From Clostridia bacterium (GTDB lineage: Bacteria > Bacillota > Clostridia > Oscillospirales > CAG-272), in contig JAFVQU010000003.1 of the NCBI GenBank assembly GCA_017504625.1, positions 17,552 through 81,551 of the forward strand: a DNA stretch of 64,000 bases. Direction: 5' to 3'. This document shows positions 50,945-59,756 of this stretch, in pieces (positions within the stretch are counted from its first letter, which is position 1; each line of letters opens with the position of its first letter). Below the pieces are notes generated by a model, which was not told the origin of the DNA, ran no database searches, and was given only the letters and a program-made list of their open reading frames with translations. The translations under genes and the position numbers were made by a program.

Positions 50945-50980
50945 AAAAGCGTCGTCTTGAAAAAGACGACGCTTTTTTAT
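50945..50980 (+). terminator. Terminator after pfkA
   Basis: A 14-bp perfect stem (50945-50958 with 50963-50976), GAAA-type loop and T-run. Confidence 0.92.
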
Positions 50981-51112
50981 GCAGATAACCCAATCAGACT
51001 GTACAAAAAAGCCGTGATAATTGCTCCAAAACCGTATGCTTGCTTTGGAGAAGTACGGTTGATTTTTATTAAAAACAATATGAAAAACCTCTAAAAAATG
51101 TCATATATTGAA

Positions 51113-51141
51113 TTGTATTGTGGGACAAAACATGATATAAT
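51113..51141 (+). promoter_or_regulatory. Promoter of the 1160-residue lipoprotein
   Basis: TTGTAT (51113-51118), 17 bases, TATAAT (51136-51141). A separate small stem with AACCGTA/TACGGTT arms lies at 51030-51060. Confidence 0.65.
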
Positions 51142-51202
51142 GAATTTATGAAAACAGATACCCCTCTCTAAAATCCGAGATTTATGAAAGGATATTCATT
51201 GT

Positions 51203-54200
51203 ATGAAAAGAATATTAGATGCTCTCATTTCGGGAAGTATGATATTTGTTATGCTTCTCGCCGCGCTTGTTGCCTGTAACGTAAGACATGTTGAGCAGAC
51301 TACGGCTACGACCGATACATATACCACAGAACGCCCGACGATTCCAAGCGAAGAATCAAGCGAAGAATTAAGCGAAGAATCAAGCGAAGAATCAAGCGAG
51401 GCTATCATTGAGGTTCCCGAGTGGCCGAGCGAGATTGAAAGTCCATACATGGATACAATCATTTATGCCAACTCAGTTGCTAATACCATCCAGCAAAATT
51501 ATGCGGGTGTAACTCAGTGGTTCAGTAATAACGGGCAGACATGTAATATTCAGAACCTCTGCGTTGATATGACCTTCCTTCGCGACAACGCCACCAAGGA
51601 TCAGTACGTTGGGTACATAAACAACAAGGACGGAGCTACGTATATAGAGAACACCATGGACGTATACGTCCGCATGAGCGACGGTAATACGTATTACACG
51701 TCAAAAACGACTAACGACTGTTATACAAACGTCTACAGACACGGATATTATTATCACGAGATACGTATGGAAAGACTAAATTTCGCGAACGACGCAGGCG
51801 AGAGAGTAGAGACGCTTCAGGTTGCGAGAATATTCCACACGTATCCTGACAAGCTTCATCACGAGATACAGGTATGCTCTTCAAAGGTTGCTACGACAGG
51901 AATTGACGCTATTGGATTTATAACTGAGATTGCTGCGGACAGAGTTGCTAAGATACAGATCAGGGATAAAAAAGGTATTCATAGCACACTTGATGATATT
52001 GACTGGGCAAGCGTAGAGTACGTGGGATTTGACATTGTTGATGCAGGTATCTTCGGATACATCCTTCCCGTTTGTGAGAGCGCAGGCACTATAACGGTGA
52101 CACTTGAGGACGGAAAATATATTATCGTGCAGGAGACGGCTCCCAATGGAGGAATAATTGAGCCCGGTAACGAAAATTCGCTTAATGAAAACGATTTTTA
52201 TTCCGGACAGAGAATATATACCGATACCACGCACGATTTTGAGAATCTTGACAAAGAAGCGTATATTGAGAGAAATCCGCTTGGTGCCAAAAGCATCAAG
52301 CTCAGTACCGCATACTCGGACAGTGCGGCGTTCTCCGGATACGACTCGTTGCGAGGCTCGTACATAATAGATATGAGCTATACGGTGTCGTCACTCTGGG
52401 ACAAGCGACAGAATCTTCACTTTGAGGCGAACTTCGGGATCAAGGGCGATGACGTTGACAGAGTAGTCTATATGGTGGTGGCGCACAACGGTGGAGTGCT
52501 TGAATGCGCGGTTGTTCTGGATGACAACATGATGTCATTGCCTATACCGATACAAGTTGGTAAGAACTTCTCAAACGACGGTGACGATAAGAATCAAAAC
52601 GTAACCGGTGACAGTAACGTGACCTCACATAACATATTCAACTATGCGGATAAGCAGTACAGCGAGGCGATCTTCCCAATGGTAGTCAAGGCGGGGGATA
52701 TGAAGGAATACAGCGTTCTGCATCTATATCAGAACTGGGGAAATTATCCACTTAAACAGATATCCTTCATTCATTTTTACGTACCCTATTATCACTTCTC
52801 GACCGGAATGACAGAGACCAACTGTATCTGTTACAACGCTACCAACGTTGATATGCTTCCCGATCACAGAGCAATGTCCGCGCCGTACTGGGCAGAGGGC
52901 GTACAACACACGTCGGGAGGATGGCACGGATTTTTTACTTATCAGTATTCACCCAAGACTTCAAAGACCGGGCTTAGAAATGTAGACAGATACGTAGTTG
53001 CACACGGACCGACGTATGCGGAGGTCGATATGACCTTTGAAAGCACCGACGGAAACATCAAGGCAACCTACACGCATATGGAAATGCCTCAGATGGATGA
53101 GAACAGAGCATATTACACAATGACATACGAGTTCCTTGAGGATACCGGCTTCAAGGGCTTCAAGGATCTTGTAAAGCTTTATTACGTGAGCAGCCGTAAC
53201 GACGGCGGGCAGTATGTAAATCTTGGATATCTTAACGAGAACAACGAGTGCGTTGTCGAAAAGGTCAGCCTTGCACAGAATGAGCCTATATACCGCAAGC
53301 TCGGTGACGAGTATCCTTACTTTGATATGTTTGAACTTGAAACCTGGTCTGGCGGAATGATGGGATATGTCAACGTGGCGTTTCTTATTAAGGATTATGA
53401 GGTTATAATGGAGGGCGAGAAGGCTGACGTTGATCTGCTGATAAGAGAAGAGAATAAGCGGGTAGCTCTTACGCTTGATCTTGAAAACGTAAAATTCAAG
53501 AAGGGCGACAGTATAACTATTCATGCGATACTCGTTCCTTGGGGCTCGCAGAATTCCGATTACAGCGGCACAGATTATGCTCCCGACCAGAACGTAAGAG
53601 ATATACGAGAGAATACTCTCATCAATCCGATAAAGATCGAGGCGGGAGAGAATACCACCGTAATAGAGGATCCCTTTATGCCGAAGGTCAGAACCGAGAA
53701 TGGCAAGGATGCTGAGTTCACCGTTTCGGGCTACAAGGTGAGCGAGTATAAGATCCCCGATCGCGACGAGGGATATTACATAACTGTGAGAGCGTACGGC
53801 TTTACTAAGCTGACAGCCCCCAAGGTATATCAGTTTATTGACGGTGAGTGGGTGGAATACGAGCTTTCGTCAAGAAACACTCCGGACACGCTCGGATATA
53901 CTAATCAGCACGACGGATACGCAGTTCATTACGAGGGGGACGGCACGGTGTCGTATTCCTTCGTCATTGATATGTCCGATGCAAAGTCCAAGAGATTTAG
54001 AATCGACACCGATCACGAATTCAACGGCTTTGCAAGAGTAGAGACCGAGGAGCTTGTTCTCCATCCCTATAACGTCATATTTGAGCCTTCTCAAATTGCC
54101 TCGATAGCAAAGAAAAATCCTATGTTTACCAAGCATGAGCAGGGGCAAGACGGCGGAATGCTGTATATGAGTCTTCACGGTGTGGATCGGGCAAGTACGT

Positions 54201-54685
54201 CGGAATCGTGGCTCAGCATAAATCAGAATGATCTCAACGGCGCGGTGACCGGACAGTATGTTATTATGAAATACCGTCTTCCTGCCGATAATCCCGATAC
54301 CATCAGCTTCCTTGAAATATTTGCCGGAACTGAGCACACTGGAGCGCAAGGCCCCGACAGCTTTAAAATTAATAAGGGTATCGAGTCCGATGGTAGATGG
54401 CATCTGATAGTTCTTGATACTCAAGCCGCCGGATACGCTGGCGGCCCCGGTAAGTATGTCAAGGCGGATACCGACACCGGAGAGTATTTGATCAAATATA
54501 TGAGGATAGACCTATTTAACAGAAACGTCAATCCTCAAACTCATTGGGATATAGCATTTGTTGCAGCTCACGATGATCTTGCGACGATACTTGAGGCAAA
54601 TAGTGACCTTGAGTACGTTACCTTGATAACCGGTAACGATAGCTTCTGTCTGATTGATCCTAAAACCGGCGAAGAAATAAAATGA
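51203..54685 (+). CDS. Large secreted lipoprotein of unknown function
   Basis: A 1160-residue lipoprotein with lipobox Cys25 (LVAC). A Thr-rich piece and a SEES/SEEL repeat (about 46-66) form a wall spacer. The body is beta-rich and I do not recognise a full family. From about 105 to 730 it resembles the beta-sandwich layout of polysaccharide-binding or glycoside-processing surface proteins (ADRVAKIQIRDKKG, GWHGFFTYQYSPK, AYYTMTYEFLEDTGF). The last 200 residues (GQYVIMKYRLP, DGRWHLIVLDTQAAGY) look like a carbohydrate-binding jelly roll. Next to two WbsX/GH99-like genes, so a role in glycan handling is inferred. AAAGGA site. Confidence 0.75.
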   Translation: MKRILDALISGSMIFVMLLAALVACNVRHVEQTTATTDTYTTERPTIPSEESSEELSEESSEESSEAIIEVPEWPSEIESPYMDTIIYANSVANTIQQNYAGVTQWFSNNGQTCNIQNLCVDMTFLRDNATKDQYVGYINNKDGATYIENTMDVYVRMSDGNTYYTSKTTNDCYTNVYRHGYYYHEIRMERLNFANDAGERVETLQVARIFHTYPDKLHHEIQVCSSKVATTGIDAIGFITEIAADRVAKIQIRDKKGIHSTLDDIDWASVEYVGFDIVDAGIFGYILPVCESAGTITVTLEDGKYIIVQETAPNGGIIEPGNENSLNENDFYSGQRIYTDTTHDFENLDKEAYIERNPLGAKSIKLSTAYSDSAAFSGYDSLRGSYIIDMSYTVSSLWDKRQNLHFEANFGIKGDDVDRVVYMVVAHNGGVLECAVVLDDNMMSLPIPIQVGKNFSNDGDDKNQNVTGDSNVTSHNIFNYADKQYSEAIFPMVVKAGDMKEYSVLHLYQNWGNYPLKQISFIHFYVPYYHFSTGMTETNCICYNATNVDMLPDHRAMSAPYWAEGVQHTSGGWHGFFTYQYSPKTSKTGLRNVDRYVVAHGPTYAEVDMTFESTDGNIKATYTHMEMPQMDENRAYYTMTYEFLEDTGFKGFKDLVKLYYVSSRNDGGQYVNLGYLNENNECVVEKVSLAQNEPIYRKLGDEYPYFDMFELETWSGGMMGYVNVAFLIKDYEVIMEGEKADVDLLIREENKRVALTLDLENVKFKKGDSITIHAILVPWGSQNSDYSGTDYAPDQNVRDIRENTLINPIKIEAGENTTVIEDPFMPKVRTENGKDAEFTVSGYKVSEYKIPDRDEGYYITVRAYGFTKLTAPKVYQFIDGEWVEYELSSRNTPDTLGYTNQHDGYAVHYEGDGTVSYSFVIDMSDAKSKRFRIDTDHEFNGFARVETEELVLHPYNVIFEPSQIASIAKKNPMFTKHEQGQDGGMLYMSLHGVDRASTSESWLSINQNDLNGAVTGQYVIMKYRLPADNPDTISFLEIFAGTEHTGAQGPDSFKINKGIESDGRWHLIVLDTQAAGYAGGPGKYVKADTDTGEYLIKYMRIDLFNRNVNPQTHWDIAFVAAHDDLATILEANSDLEYVTLITGNDSFCLIDPKTGEEIK

Positions 54686-54778
54686 TCTGTTTTTTCAGCG
54701 GTGTCGCGTGACGGCAACGCTTTGTTGTGAGGATCAGAAAAAATATTTGAGTTTTGCAAACAAATATCCGTTTTGGGA

Positions 54779-54808
54779 TTGACAATCGGATTTTGATAAT
54801 GGTATAAT
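54779..54808 (+). promoter_or_regulatory. Promoter of the first WbsX-like gene
   Basis: TTGACA (54779-54784), 18 bases, TATAAT (54803-54808). Confidence 0.75.
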
Positions 54809-54851
54809 TGAAATGTTGAAATTTTATCGACATCTCGAAAGGAGAACAAAC

Positions 54852-56006
54852 ATGCAAAAGAAGTACGACATAGCGGCGTTCATATGGCCCGCGTATACAG
54901 GCAAGGAGCCCAGAACAAAGATATTTTGGCCCGGCGATATTGGCGAATGGCAGACTGTTCGCGATAGTGTTATAGACTATCCCGAGGCAAACTATCACTG
55001 GGACAGAAAGCCTCTTTGGGGTTATAGAGACGAGGCAGACCCCGAGACTATGGAGTTCCAGATCGAAGAGGCAACAAAGCACGGTGTTAATGTGTTTATA
55101 TACGACTGGTACTGGTATGAAAAGAGACCCTTCCTTGAGCAGTGCCTTGACGATGGCTTCCTTAAGGCTAAGAATAAGGATAAGATGAAATTCTATCTCA
55201 TGTGGGCTAACCACGACGTAAACTACACATGGGATAAGCGTAATTCCGATATGCTTTGGACAAGCAATCCTACCGTTTGGGACGGATTTGTTGACAGAAC
55301 CCAGTTTAATATAATCGTTGATCGCGTTATTTCTAAGTATTTCTCACAGCCCAACTACTATAAGATCGACGGCAAGCCTGTATTTATGTTCTACTCGCTC
55401 GGCAGCCTTATTCACGGTCTTGGCGGTAGCTTCGACGCTACTCTTGAGGCTCTTGAGTACTTCAACCAGAAGACTATTGAGGCAGGCTTCCCCGGAGTTC
55501 ATCTCCAGATGGTTTCCTACGGCTCGGGCGTTGACAACGCGAGCGGTGTTGACGGAGGTCAGAAGGTATCCAACAGAGAGGTTGCTGAGGGGCTTGGATT
55601 CTCCAGCGTATCCAACTATCAGTACTGTCACTTCATGGGTATGAATCACGACTACACCTTGCTTACAAGCGTTGCGGAGCAGGAATGGAATAAGATGAAC
55701 GAAAGCTTCAATATTCCTTACTATCCTCACGTTTCCGTGGGCTGGGATCCCAACCCCAGATTCAACGCTTATAACGGCAACGTTACGTTTAACAATACTC
55801 CCGAAAACGTTGAGATAGCGTTCAGAAAGGCAAGAGATTTCGTTGACGCAAATATAGATAAGCTCAAGGTTCCGCTTATTACGGTAAACAGCTGGAATGA
55901 ATGGACTGAAACAAGCTATCTTCAGCCTGATAACGTATTCGGTTACGGCTATCTTGAGGCGTGCAAGAAGGTCTTTGTTGATGAGCCTGCCGAAGAGAAT
56001 AAGTAA
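54852..56006 (+). CDS. WbsX/GH99-like domain protein (paralog 1)
   Basis: A 384-residue protein; ATG 54852 follows AAAGGAG. It shows the glycosyltransferase-WbsX / GH99-like TIM-barrel pattern: IAAFIWPAYTGKEPRTKIFW at the N-terminus, HGVNVFIYDWYWYE near residue 80, KPVFMFYSLGS near 175, and NSWNEWTETSYLQPD near 355. In GH99 the comparable acidic residues act on mannans; in WbsX they are linked to O-antigen. No signal peptide, so it is cytoplasmic. It matches the next gene along the full length. Exact activity unknown. Confidence 0.85.
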   Translation: MQKKYDIAAFIWPAYTGKEPRTKIFWPGDIGEWQTVRDSVIDYPEANYHWDRKPLWGYRDEADPETMEFQIEEATKHGVNVFIYDWYWYEKRPFLEQCLDDGFLKAKNKDKMKFYLMWANHDVNYTWDKRNSDMLWTSNPTVWDGFVDRTQFNIIVDRVISKYFSQPNYYKIDGKPVFMFYSLGSLIHGLGGSFDATLEALEYFNQKTIEAGFPGVHLQMVSYGSGVDNASGVDGGQKVSNREVAEGLGFSSVSNYQYCHFMGMNHDYTLLTSVAEQEWNKMNESFNIPYYPHVSVGWDPNPRFNAYNGNVTFNNTPENVEIAFRKARDFVDANIDKLKVPLITVNSWNEWTETSYLQPDNVFGYGYLEACKKVFVDEPAEENK

Positions 56007-56022
56007 TATTTTATCTGATTTA

Positions 56023-56050
56023 TCCGACCGCGTTTGCGGTCGGATTTTTT
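56023..56050 (+). terminator. Terminator after WbsX-like paralog 1
   Basis: TCCGACCGC (56023-56031), GTTT loop, GCGGTCGGA, then six T. It is followed by an imperfect tandem repeat of about 21 bases at 56051-56091 (ATCAAAATACTCCAT twice). Confidence 0.9.
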
Positions 56051-56105
56051 ATCAAAATACTCCATAAAAACATCAAAATACTCCATGAAACATCATGTTT
56101 TTATA

Positions 56106-56134
56106 TTGACAATCAAGGCTTGCGATGATATAAT
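56106..56134 (+). promoter_or_regulatory. Promoter of the second WbsX-like gene
   Basis: TTGACA (56106-56111), 17 bases, TATAAT (56129-56134). Like the first paralog's promoter it reads ATTGACAATC. Confidence 0.78.
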
Positions 56135-56173
56135 TAGGTTGAAAAATCTTATAGCGAGAAAAAGGAGAATGCT

Positions 56174-57325
56174 ATGAAGAAGAAATACGATATTGCGGCT
56201 TATATTTGGCCTGCGTATACGGGAAAAGAGATGCGAACCAGAATATTCTGGCCCGACGGAATTGGCGAATGGCAGACTGTGCGCGACAGCGTTATCGATT
56301 ATCCCGAGCATAACTATCACTGGGATAGAAAGCCTCTTTGGGGATATCAGGATGAGGCTGACCCCAAGGTTATGGAGTTCCAGATAGAAGAAGCAACAAG
56401 GCACGGTGTTAACGTCTTTATCTACGACTGGTATTGGTATGACGGGCGTCCCTTCCTTTCTCCCTGTCTTGATGAGGGTTTTCTTAAGGCGGAGAACAGA
56501 CACAAGATGCAGTTTTACATCATGTGGGCAAACCACGATGTAAACTACGGTTGGAACAAGCCCCTGGCAGATACTATCTGGGAGAACAACTGCAATATCT
56601 GGGGCGGCGCAGTAGACCGCAAGCAGTTTGAGAAAATAGTTGATCTTGTGATCAAAAAGTATTTTTCCGAGCCTAACTACTATAAAATTGACGGTAAGCC
56701 CGTATTTATGCTTTATGACGTAACTAACTTTGTAGTAGGCCTTGGCGGTATCGACGGCGCGGTGGATGCACTCAATTACTTCAGACAGAAGACGGTTGAG
56801 GCCGGTTTCCCCGGACTTGAGGTGCAGCTTGCGTTCTGGAGCGAGAGAATGGCAAACGTCAGCGGATTTGACGGCTACAGAGTTATGCCCATGAAGGAGG
56901 TCATTCCCGCGCTCGGACTTGACAGTATGACAAACTATCAGTTCTGTCACTATATCCATATGAAGAACGATTATCCCGAAATTTTGGCGGCGGCGCTCAG
57001 AGAATGGAATAGAATTGATCAGGAATATAATATTCCATACTATCCTCACGTTTCTGTGGGCTGGGACAACAATCCCCGTTTCAACAAGTTTATGCCCATG
57101 GTTTGCCGCAAGAACACTCCTGAGGAGGTCGAAAAGGCGTTCCGCGCGGCAAGAGAATACGTTGACACGCACTCCGACACGCTCAAGGCTCCTCTTATAA
57201 CGGTAAACAGCTGGAATGAGTGGACGGAAACAAGCTATCTTGAGCCCGATAACGTATTCGGCTACGGATATCTTGAAGCTGTAAAGAAGGTATTTGTTGA
57301 CGAAGCACCAGATATCGAGGAATAA
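56174..57325 (+). CDS. WbsX/GH99-like domain protein (paralog 2)
   Basis: A 383-residue paralog of the gene before it, collinear from start to end: IAAYIWPAYTGKEMRTRIFW, HGVNVFIYDWYWYDGRP, KPVFMLYDV, NSWNEWTETSYLEPD. Differences cluster in the middle (about 175-260), where paralog 1 has SLGSLIHG and this one DVTNFVVG; that part usually shapes the substrate pocket, so the two may act on related but different glycans. AAGGAG site. It has its own promoter and terminator, so the copies can be regulated separately. Confidence 0.85.
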   Translation: MKKKYDIAAYIWPAYTGKEMRTRIFWPDGIGEWQTVRDSVIDYPEHNYHWDRKPLWGYQDEADPKVMEFQIEEATRHGVNVFIYDWYWYDGRPFLSPCLDEGFLKAENRHKMQFYIMWANHDVNYGWNKPLADTIWENNCNIWGGAVDRKQFEKIVDLVIKKYFSEPNYYKIDGKPVFMLYDVTNFVVGLGGIDGAVDALNYFRQKTVEAGFPGLEVQLAFWSERMANVSGFDGYRVMPMKEVIPALGLDSMTNYQFCHYIHMKNDYPEILAAALREWNRIDQEYNIPYYPHVSVGWDNNPRFNKFMPMVCRKNTPEEVEKAFRAAREYVDTHSDTLKAPLITVNSWNEWTETSYLEPDNVFGYGYLEAVKKVFVDEAPDIEE

Positions 57326-57342
57326 TTTTGGTATACTTATGG

Positions 57343-57372
57343 AAAACCGCCGGTGCCGGCGGTTTTCTTTTT
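57343..57372 (+). terminator. Terminator after WbsX-like paralog 2
   Basis: AAAACCGCCGG (57343-57353), TG loop, CCGGCGGTTTT, then T-rich sequence. Confidence 0.88.
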
Positions 57373-57415
57373 TGAATATATTTAATAAAAAATAGCTCTT
57401 GGAAGAAAAAAACTG

Positions 57416-57444
57416 TTGACAAATGCAAATAATTTGTATATAAT
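57416..57444 (+). promoter_or_regulatory. Promoter of the SCP2 protein
   Basis: TTGACA (57416-57421), 17 bases, TATAAT (57439-57444): full consensus, suggesting high expression. Confidence 0.82.
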
Positions 57445-57485
57445 ATCACTCGTGCAAAAATAAGTATACAGAAAGGAATATAAAA

Positions 57486-57881
57486 ATGACGTTTATCGAA
57501 GCATTTGATAAGGTAAAGGCAGCTATGGCTGGAGCAGACGCTTCCACCGTTGAGGGCCATCTTGCAATTCAGGTAAATCTCTCTGACGAGGATGCTCACG
57601 GCATTTGCTACGTTGAGGTAGCTGAGGGTCAGCTTTACGTTGAGCCTTACGATTACTACGACAGAGATGCTATCATCACCGTTACCTCTAAGGACCTTGT
57701 AAGAGTTATGTCCGGCAGACTTGGACTTGAGAAGGCAATTGAGAAGGGCGTTATCACCGTTGAGGGCAACCTTGACGCTGTACTCGAGCTCAAGAAGCTT
57801 GCAAAGAAGGTTACCAAGAAGACCGCAACCGTAGCTGAAGAGGCTCCCGTAAAGAAGACGAGAAGCTGCAAAAAGAAGTAA
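57486..57881 (+). CDS. SCP2-domain protein with Lys-rich tail
   Basis: A 131-residue protein. Residues 1-105 resemble the sterol carrier protein 2 fold: FDKVKAAMAG, AIQVNLSDEDAHGICYVEVAEGQLYVEPYDYYDRDAIITVTSKDLVRVMSGRLGLEKAIEKGVITVEG written as a strand-rich core with a hydrophobic cavity in the family. The tail is basic (KKVTKKTATVAEEAPVKK, ending SCKKK). SCP2 proteins bind lipids or acyl-CoA; in bacteria single-domain forms are uncharacterised. AAAGGA site and a consensus promoter point to strong expression. Confidence 0.85.
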   Translation: MTFIEAFDKVKAAMAGADASTVEGHLAIQVNLSDEDAHGICYVEVAEGQLYVEPYDYYDRDAIITVTSKDLVRVMSGRLGLEKAIEKGVITVEGNLDAVLELKKLAKKVTKKTATVAEEAPVKKTRSCKKK

Positions 57882-57889
57882 TTTTTTAA

Positions 57890-57924
57890 AGGGAAGGGAA
57901 ACGCTGAGTTTCTCTTCTTTTTTT
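57890..57924 (+). terminator. Probable terminator after the SCP2 gene
   Basis: AGGGAAGGGAAAC pairs, with several G-U pairs, with GTTTCTCTTCTTT around GCTGA, followed by T-run. Confidence 0.65.
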
Positions 57925-57946
57925 GTGGATTTTTTAAAAATTTGTG

Positions 57947-57975
57947 TTGAAAAAAAGAAAAAAGTGTGATATAAT
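57947..57975 (+). promoter_or_regulatory. Promoter of the DUF1846 gene
   Basis: TTGAAA (57947-57952), 17 bases, TATAAT (57970-57975). Confidence 0.75.
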
Positions 57976-58045
57976 GAATTTTGTATTATTTTATTTATCT
58001 TAATGCGGTAAAATGGTACTGAAAACTGTCACAAGAGGTGGGAAA

Positions 58046-59533
58046 ATGCTTAAGGTCGGTTTTGATAACGATAAATATCTTCGTCTTCAATCAAAGCATA
58101 TCAAAGAGAGAATTGAGCAGTTTGGCGGCAAGCTTTATCTTGAGTTTGGCGGCAAGCTTTTCGACGACTTTCACGCCGCGCGCGTCCTTCCCGGATTCGC
58201 GCCCGACAGTAAGCTCCAGATGCTTCTTCAGCTTCGTGACGAGGCTGAGATTGTCATCGCCATCAATGCCGCGGATATTGAAAAGAACAAGGTAAGAGGT
58301 GACCTCGGCATCACCTACGACCTTGACGTTATGCGACTTATCGACGCATTCCGTGCGATAGGTCTTTACGTAGGAAGCGTTGTGCTTACGCGCTTTGAGG
58401 GACAGAGCAGTGCGATACAGTTTGAAAAGAAGCTTGAGGCACTCGGAGTCAAGACCTACCGACATTACTCGATCCCCGGATATCCTTACAACATAGAGGG
58501 TATCGTCAGTGAGAAGGGATACGGAAAGAACGACTACATTGAAACCGACAGAGAGCTTGTTATTGTCACCGCGCCCGGCCCCGGAAGCGGAAAGATGGCA
58601 GTTTGTATGTCGCAGTTGTACCACGAAAATATGCGCGGAGTAAAGGCGGGATATGCGAAATTTGAAACCTTCCCAATCTGGAATCTCCCGCTCAAGCACC
58701 CTGTAAATATGGCGTACGAGGCGGCAACCGCTGACCTTAACGACGTCAATATGATAGACCCCTTCCACCTTGAGGCTTATGGAAAAACTACGGTAAACTA
58801 CAACCGTGACGTTGAGGTTTTCCCTGTGGTTGAGGCAATGTTCAAGAGAATATACGGCGAGTCGCCCTACAAATCTCCTACCGATATGGGAGTTAATATG
58901 GCGGGCAACTGTATTTTTGACGATGCCGCAGTATCAGATGCATCGCGTCAGGAAATAATCAGACGATACTACGCCGCTCTTTGCGAGCAAAAGGAAAACG
59001 CTACCTCGTCGGAAACTGTTGGCAAGCTTGAGCTTATTATGAATCAGGCGAACGTAACGGTCAATGACAGACCCGTAGTTGAGGCGGCAAATAAAAAGGC
59101 AGATCTGACGGGCGGTCCCGCGGCGGCAATTGAGCTTCCCGACGGCAGAATAGTGACGGGTAAGACGTCATCCTTGCTCGGAGCAAGCGCGGCAGCGATC
59201 CTCAACGCGCTCAAGGCATTGGCGGATATAGACGATGCGGCACAGCTTATCTCGCCCTCAATAATCGAGCCTGTGCAGAGCCTGAAGGTTGACCACCTCG
59301 GAAATCACAACCCAAGACTTCATATAGACGAGGTGCTTATTGCGCTTGCGATAAGCGCGGTGACCTCGCCGACGGCGGCACTTGCGCTTGATCAGCTTGG
59401 TAAGCTTCGTTGCTGTGACGCGCACTCGTCGGTCATTTTGTCAATGGTTGATACCAGAACCTTTAAAAAGCTCGGTGTAAATCTCACCTGCGAGCCGCAG
59501 TATCAGGTTAAAAAGCTTTATCACGCGAAGTGA
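58046..59533 (+). CDS. DUF1846 family protein
   Basis: A 495-residue protein of the DUF1846 family, common in Firmicutes. The ATG at 58046 has GAGGTGGG upstream and gives the usual start MLKVGFDNDKYLRLQSKHI. Typical blocks: LYLEFGGKLFDDFHAARVLPGF, RHYSIPGYPYNIEGIVSEKGYG, VTAPGPGSGKMAVCMSQLYHE (P-loop-like GPGSGK, about 180-185) and GVNMAGNCIFDD. Structures exist for the family but no activity is established; an ATP-dependent role is possible from the loop. It ends just before dispersed stem-loop copy 3. Confidence 0.92.
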   Translation: MLKVGFDNDKYLRLQSKHIKERIEQFGGKLYLEFGGKLFDDFHAARVLPGFAPDSKLQMLLQLRDEAEIVIAINAADIEKNKVRGDLGITYDLDVMRLIDAFRAIGLYVGSVVLTRFEGQSSAIQFEKKLEALGVKTYRHYSIPGYPYNIEGIVSEKGYGKNDYIETDRELVIVTAPGPGSGKMAVCMSQLYHENMRGVKAGYAKFETFPIWNLPLKHPVNMAYEAATADLNDVNMIDPFHLEAYGKTTVNYNRDVEVFPVVEAMFKRIYGESPYKSPTDMGVNMAGNCIFDDAAVSDASRQEIIRRYYAALCEQKENATSSETVGKLELIMNQANVTVNDRPVVEAANKKADLTGGPAAAIELPDGRIVTGKTSSLLGASAAAILNALKALADIDDAAQLISPSIIEPVQSLKVDHLGNHNPRLHIDEVLIALAISAVTSPTAALALDQLGKLRCCDAHSSVILSMVDTRTFKKLGVNLTCEPQYQVKKLYHAK

Positions 59534-59640
59534 TGAATTAGGATAGGAATTGTGGGGAGAGGGAGAACTTCTTTGGAAAGAAGTTCTCCCTCTCCCCACA
59601 CCCCTTTCCCTTTCAAGAAATATAGCAAGAGAAAGGGCGA
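59534..59640 (+). repeat. Stop-proximal dispersed stem-loop element (copy 3)
   Basis: A 24-bp perfect stem (59551-59574 with 59577-59600, GG loop), core GGGAGAACTTCTTT, followed by CCCCTTTCCCTTTCAAG. It is 18 bases after the stop, like copies 1 and 2, but the arm sequence is a variant. The region to 59720 shows nothing else that I can support. Confidence 0.7.
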
Positions 59641-59721
59641 AAATAAGTAAAAACCAGCCTGATTTTGTTTAATGTGACTAAATATTGCATATCGCGGTAA
59701 AGTATTTCTACGAAAATGATA

Positions 59722-59750
59722 TTGACAAGGAAAAAGAAGAGTATTATAAT
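59722..59750 (+). promoter_or_regulatory. Promoter of the T-box-ilvA transcript
   Basis: TTGACA (59722-59727), 17 bases, TATAAT (59745-59750). Confidence 0.8.
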
Positions 59751-59756
59751 GATAAT

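Noticed and set aside
51350-51405. SEES/SEEL-coding tandem repeat considered as a mobile or phase-variable repeat
   Set aside because: Short, imperfect and in multiples of three; it fits a wall-spanning spacer after the lipobox.
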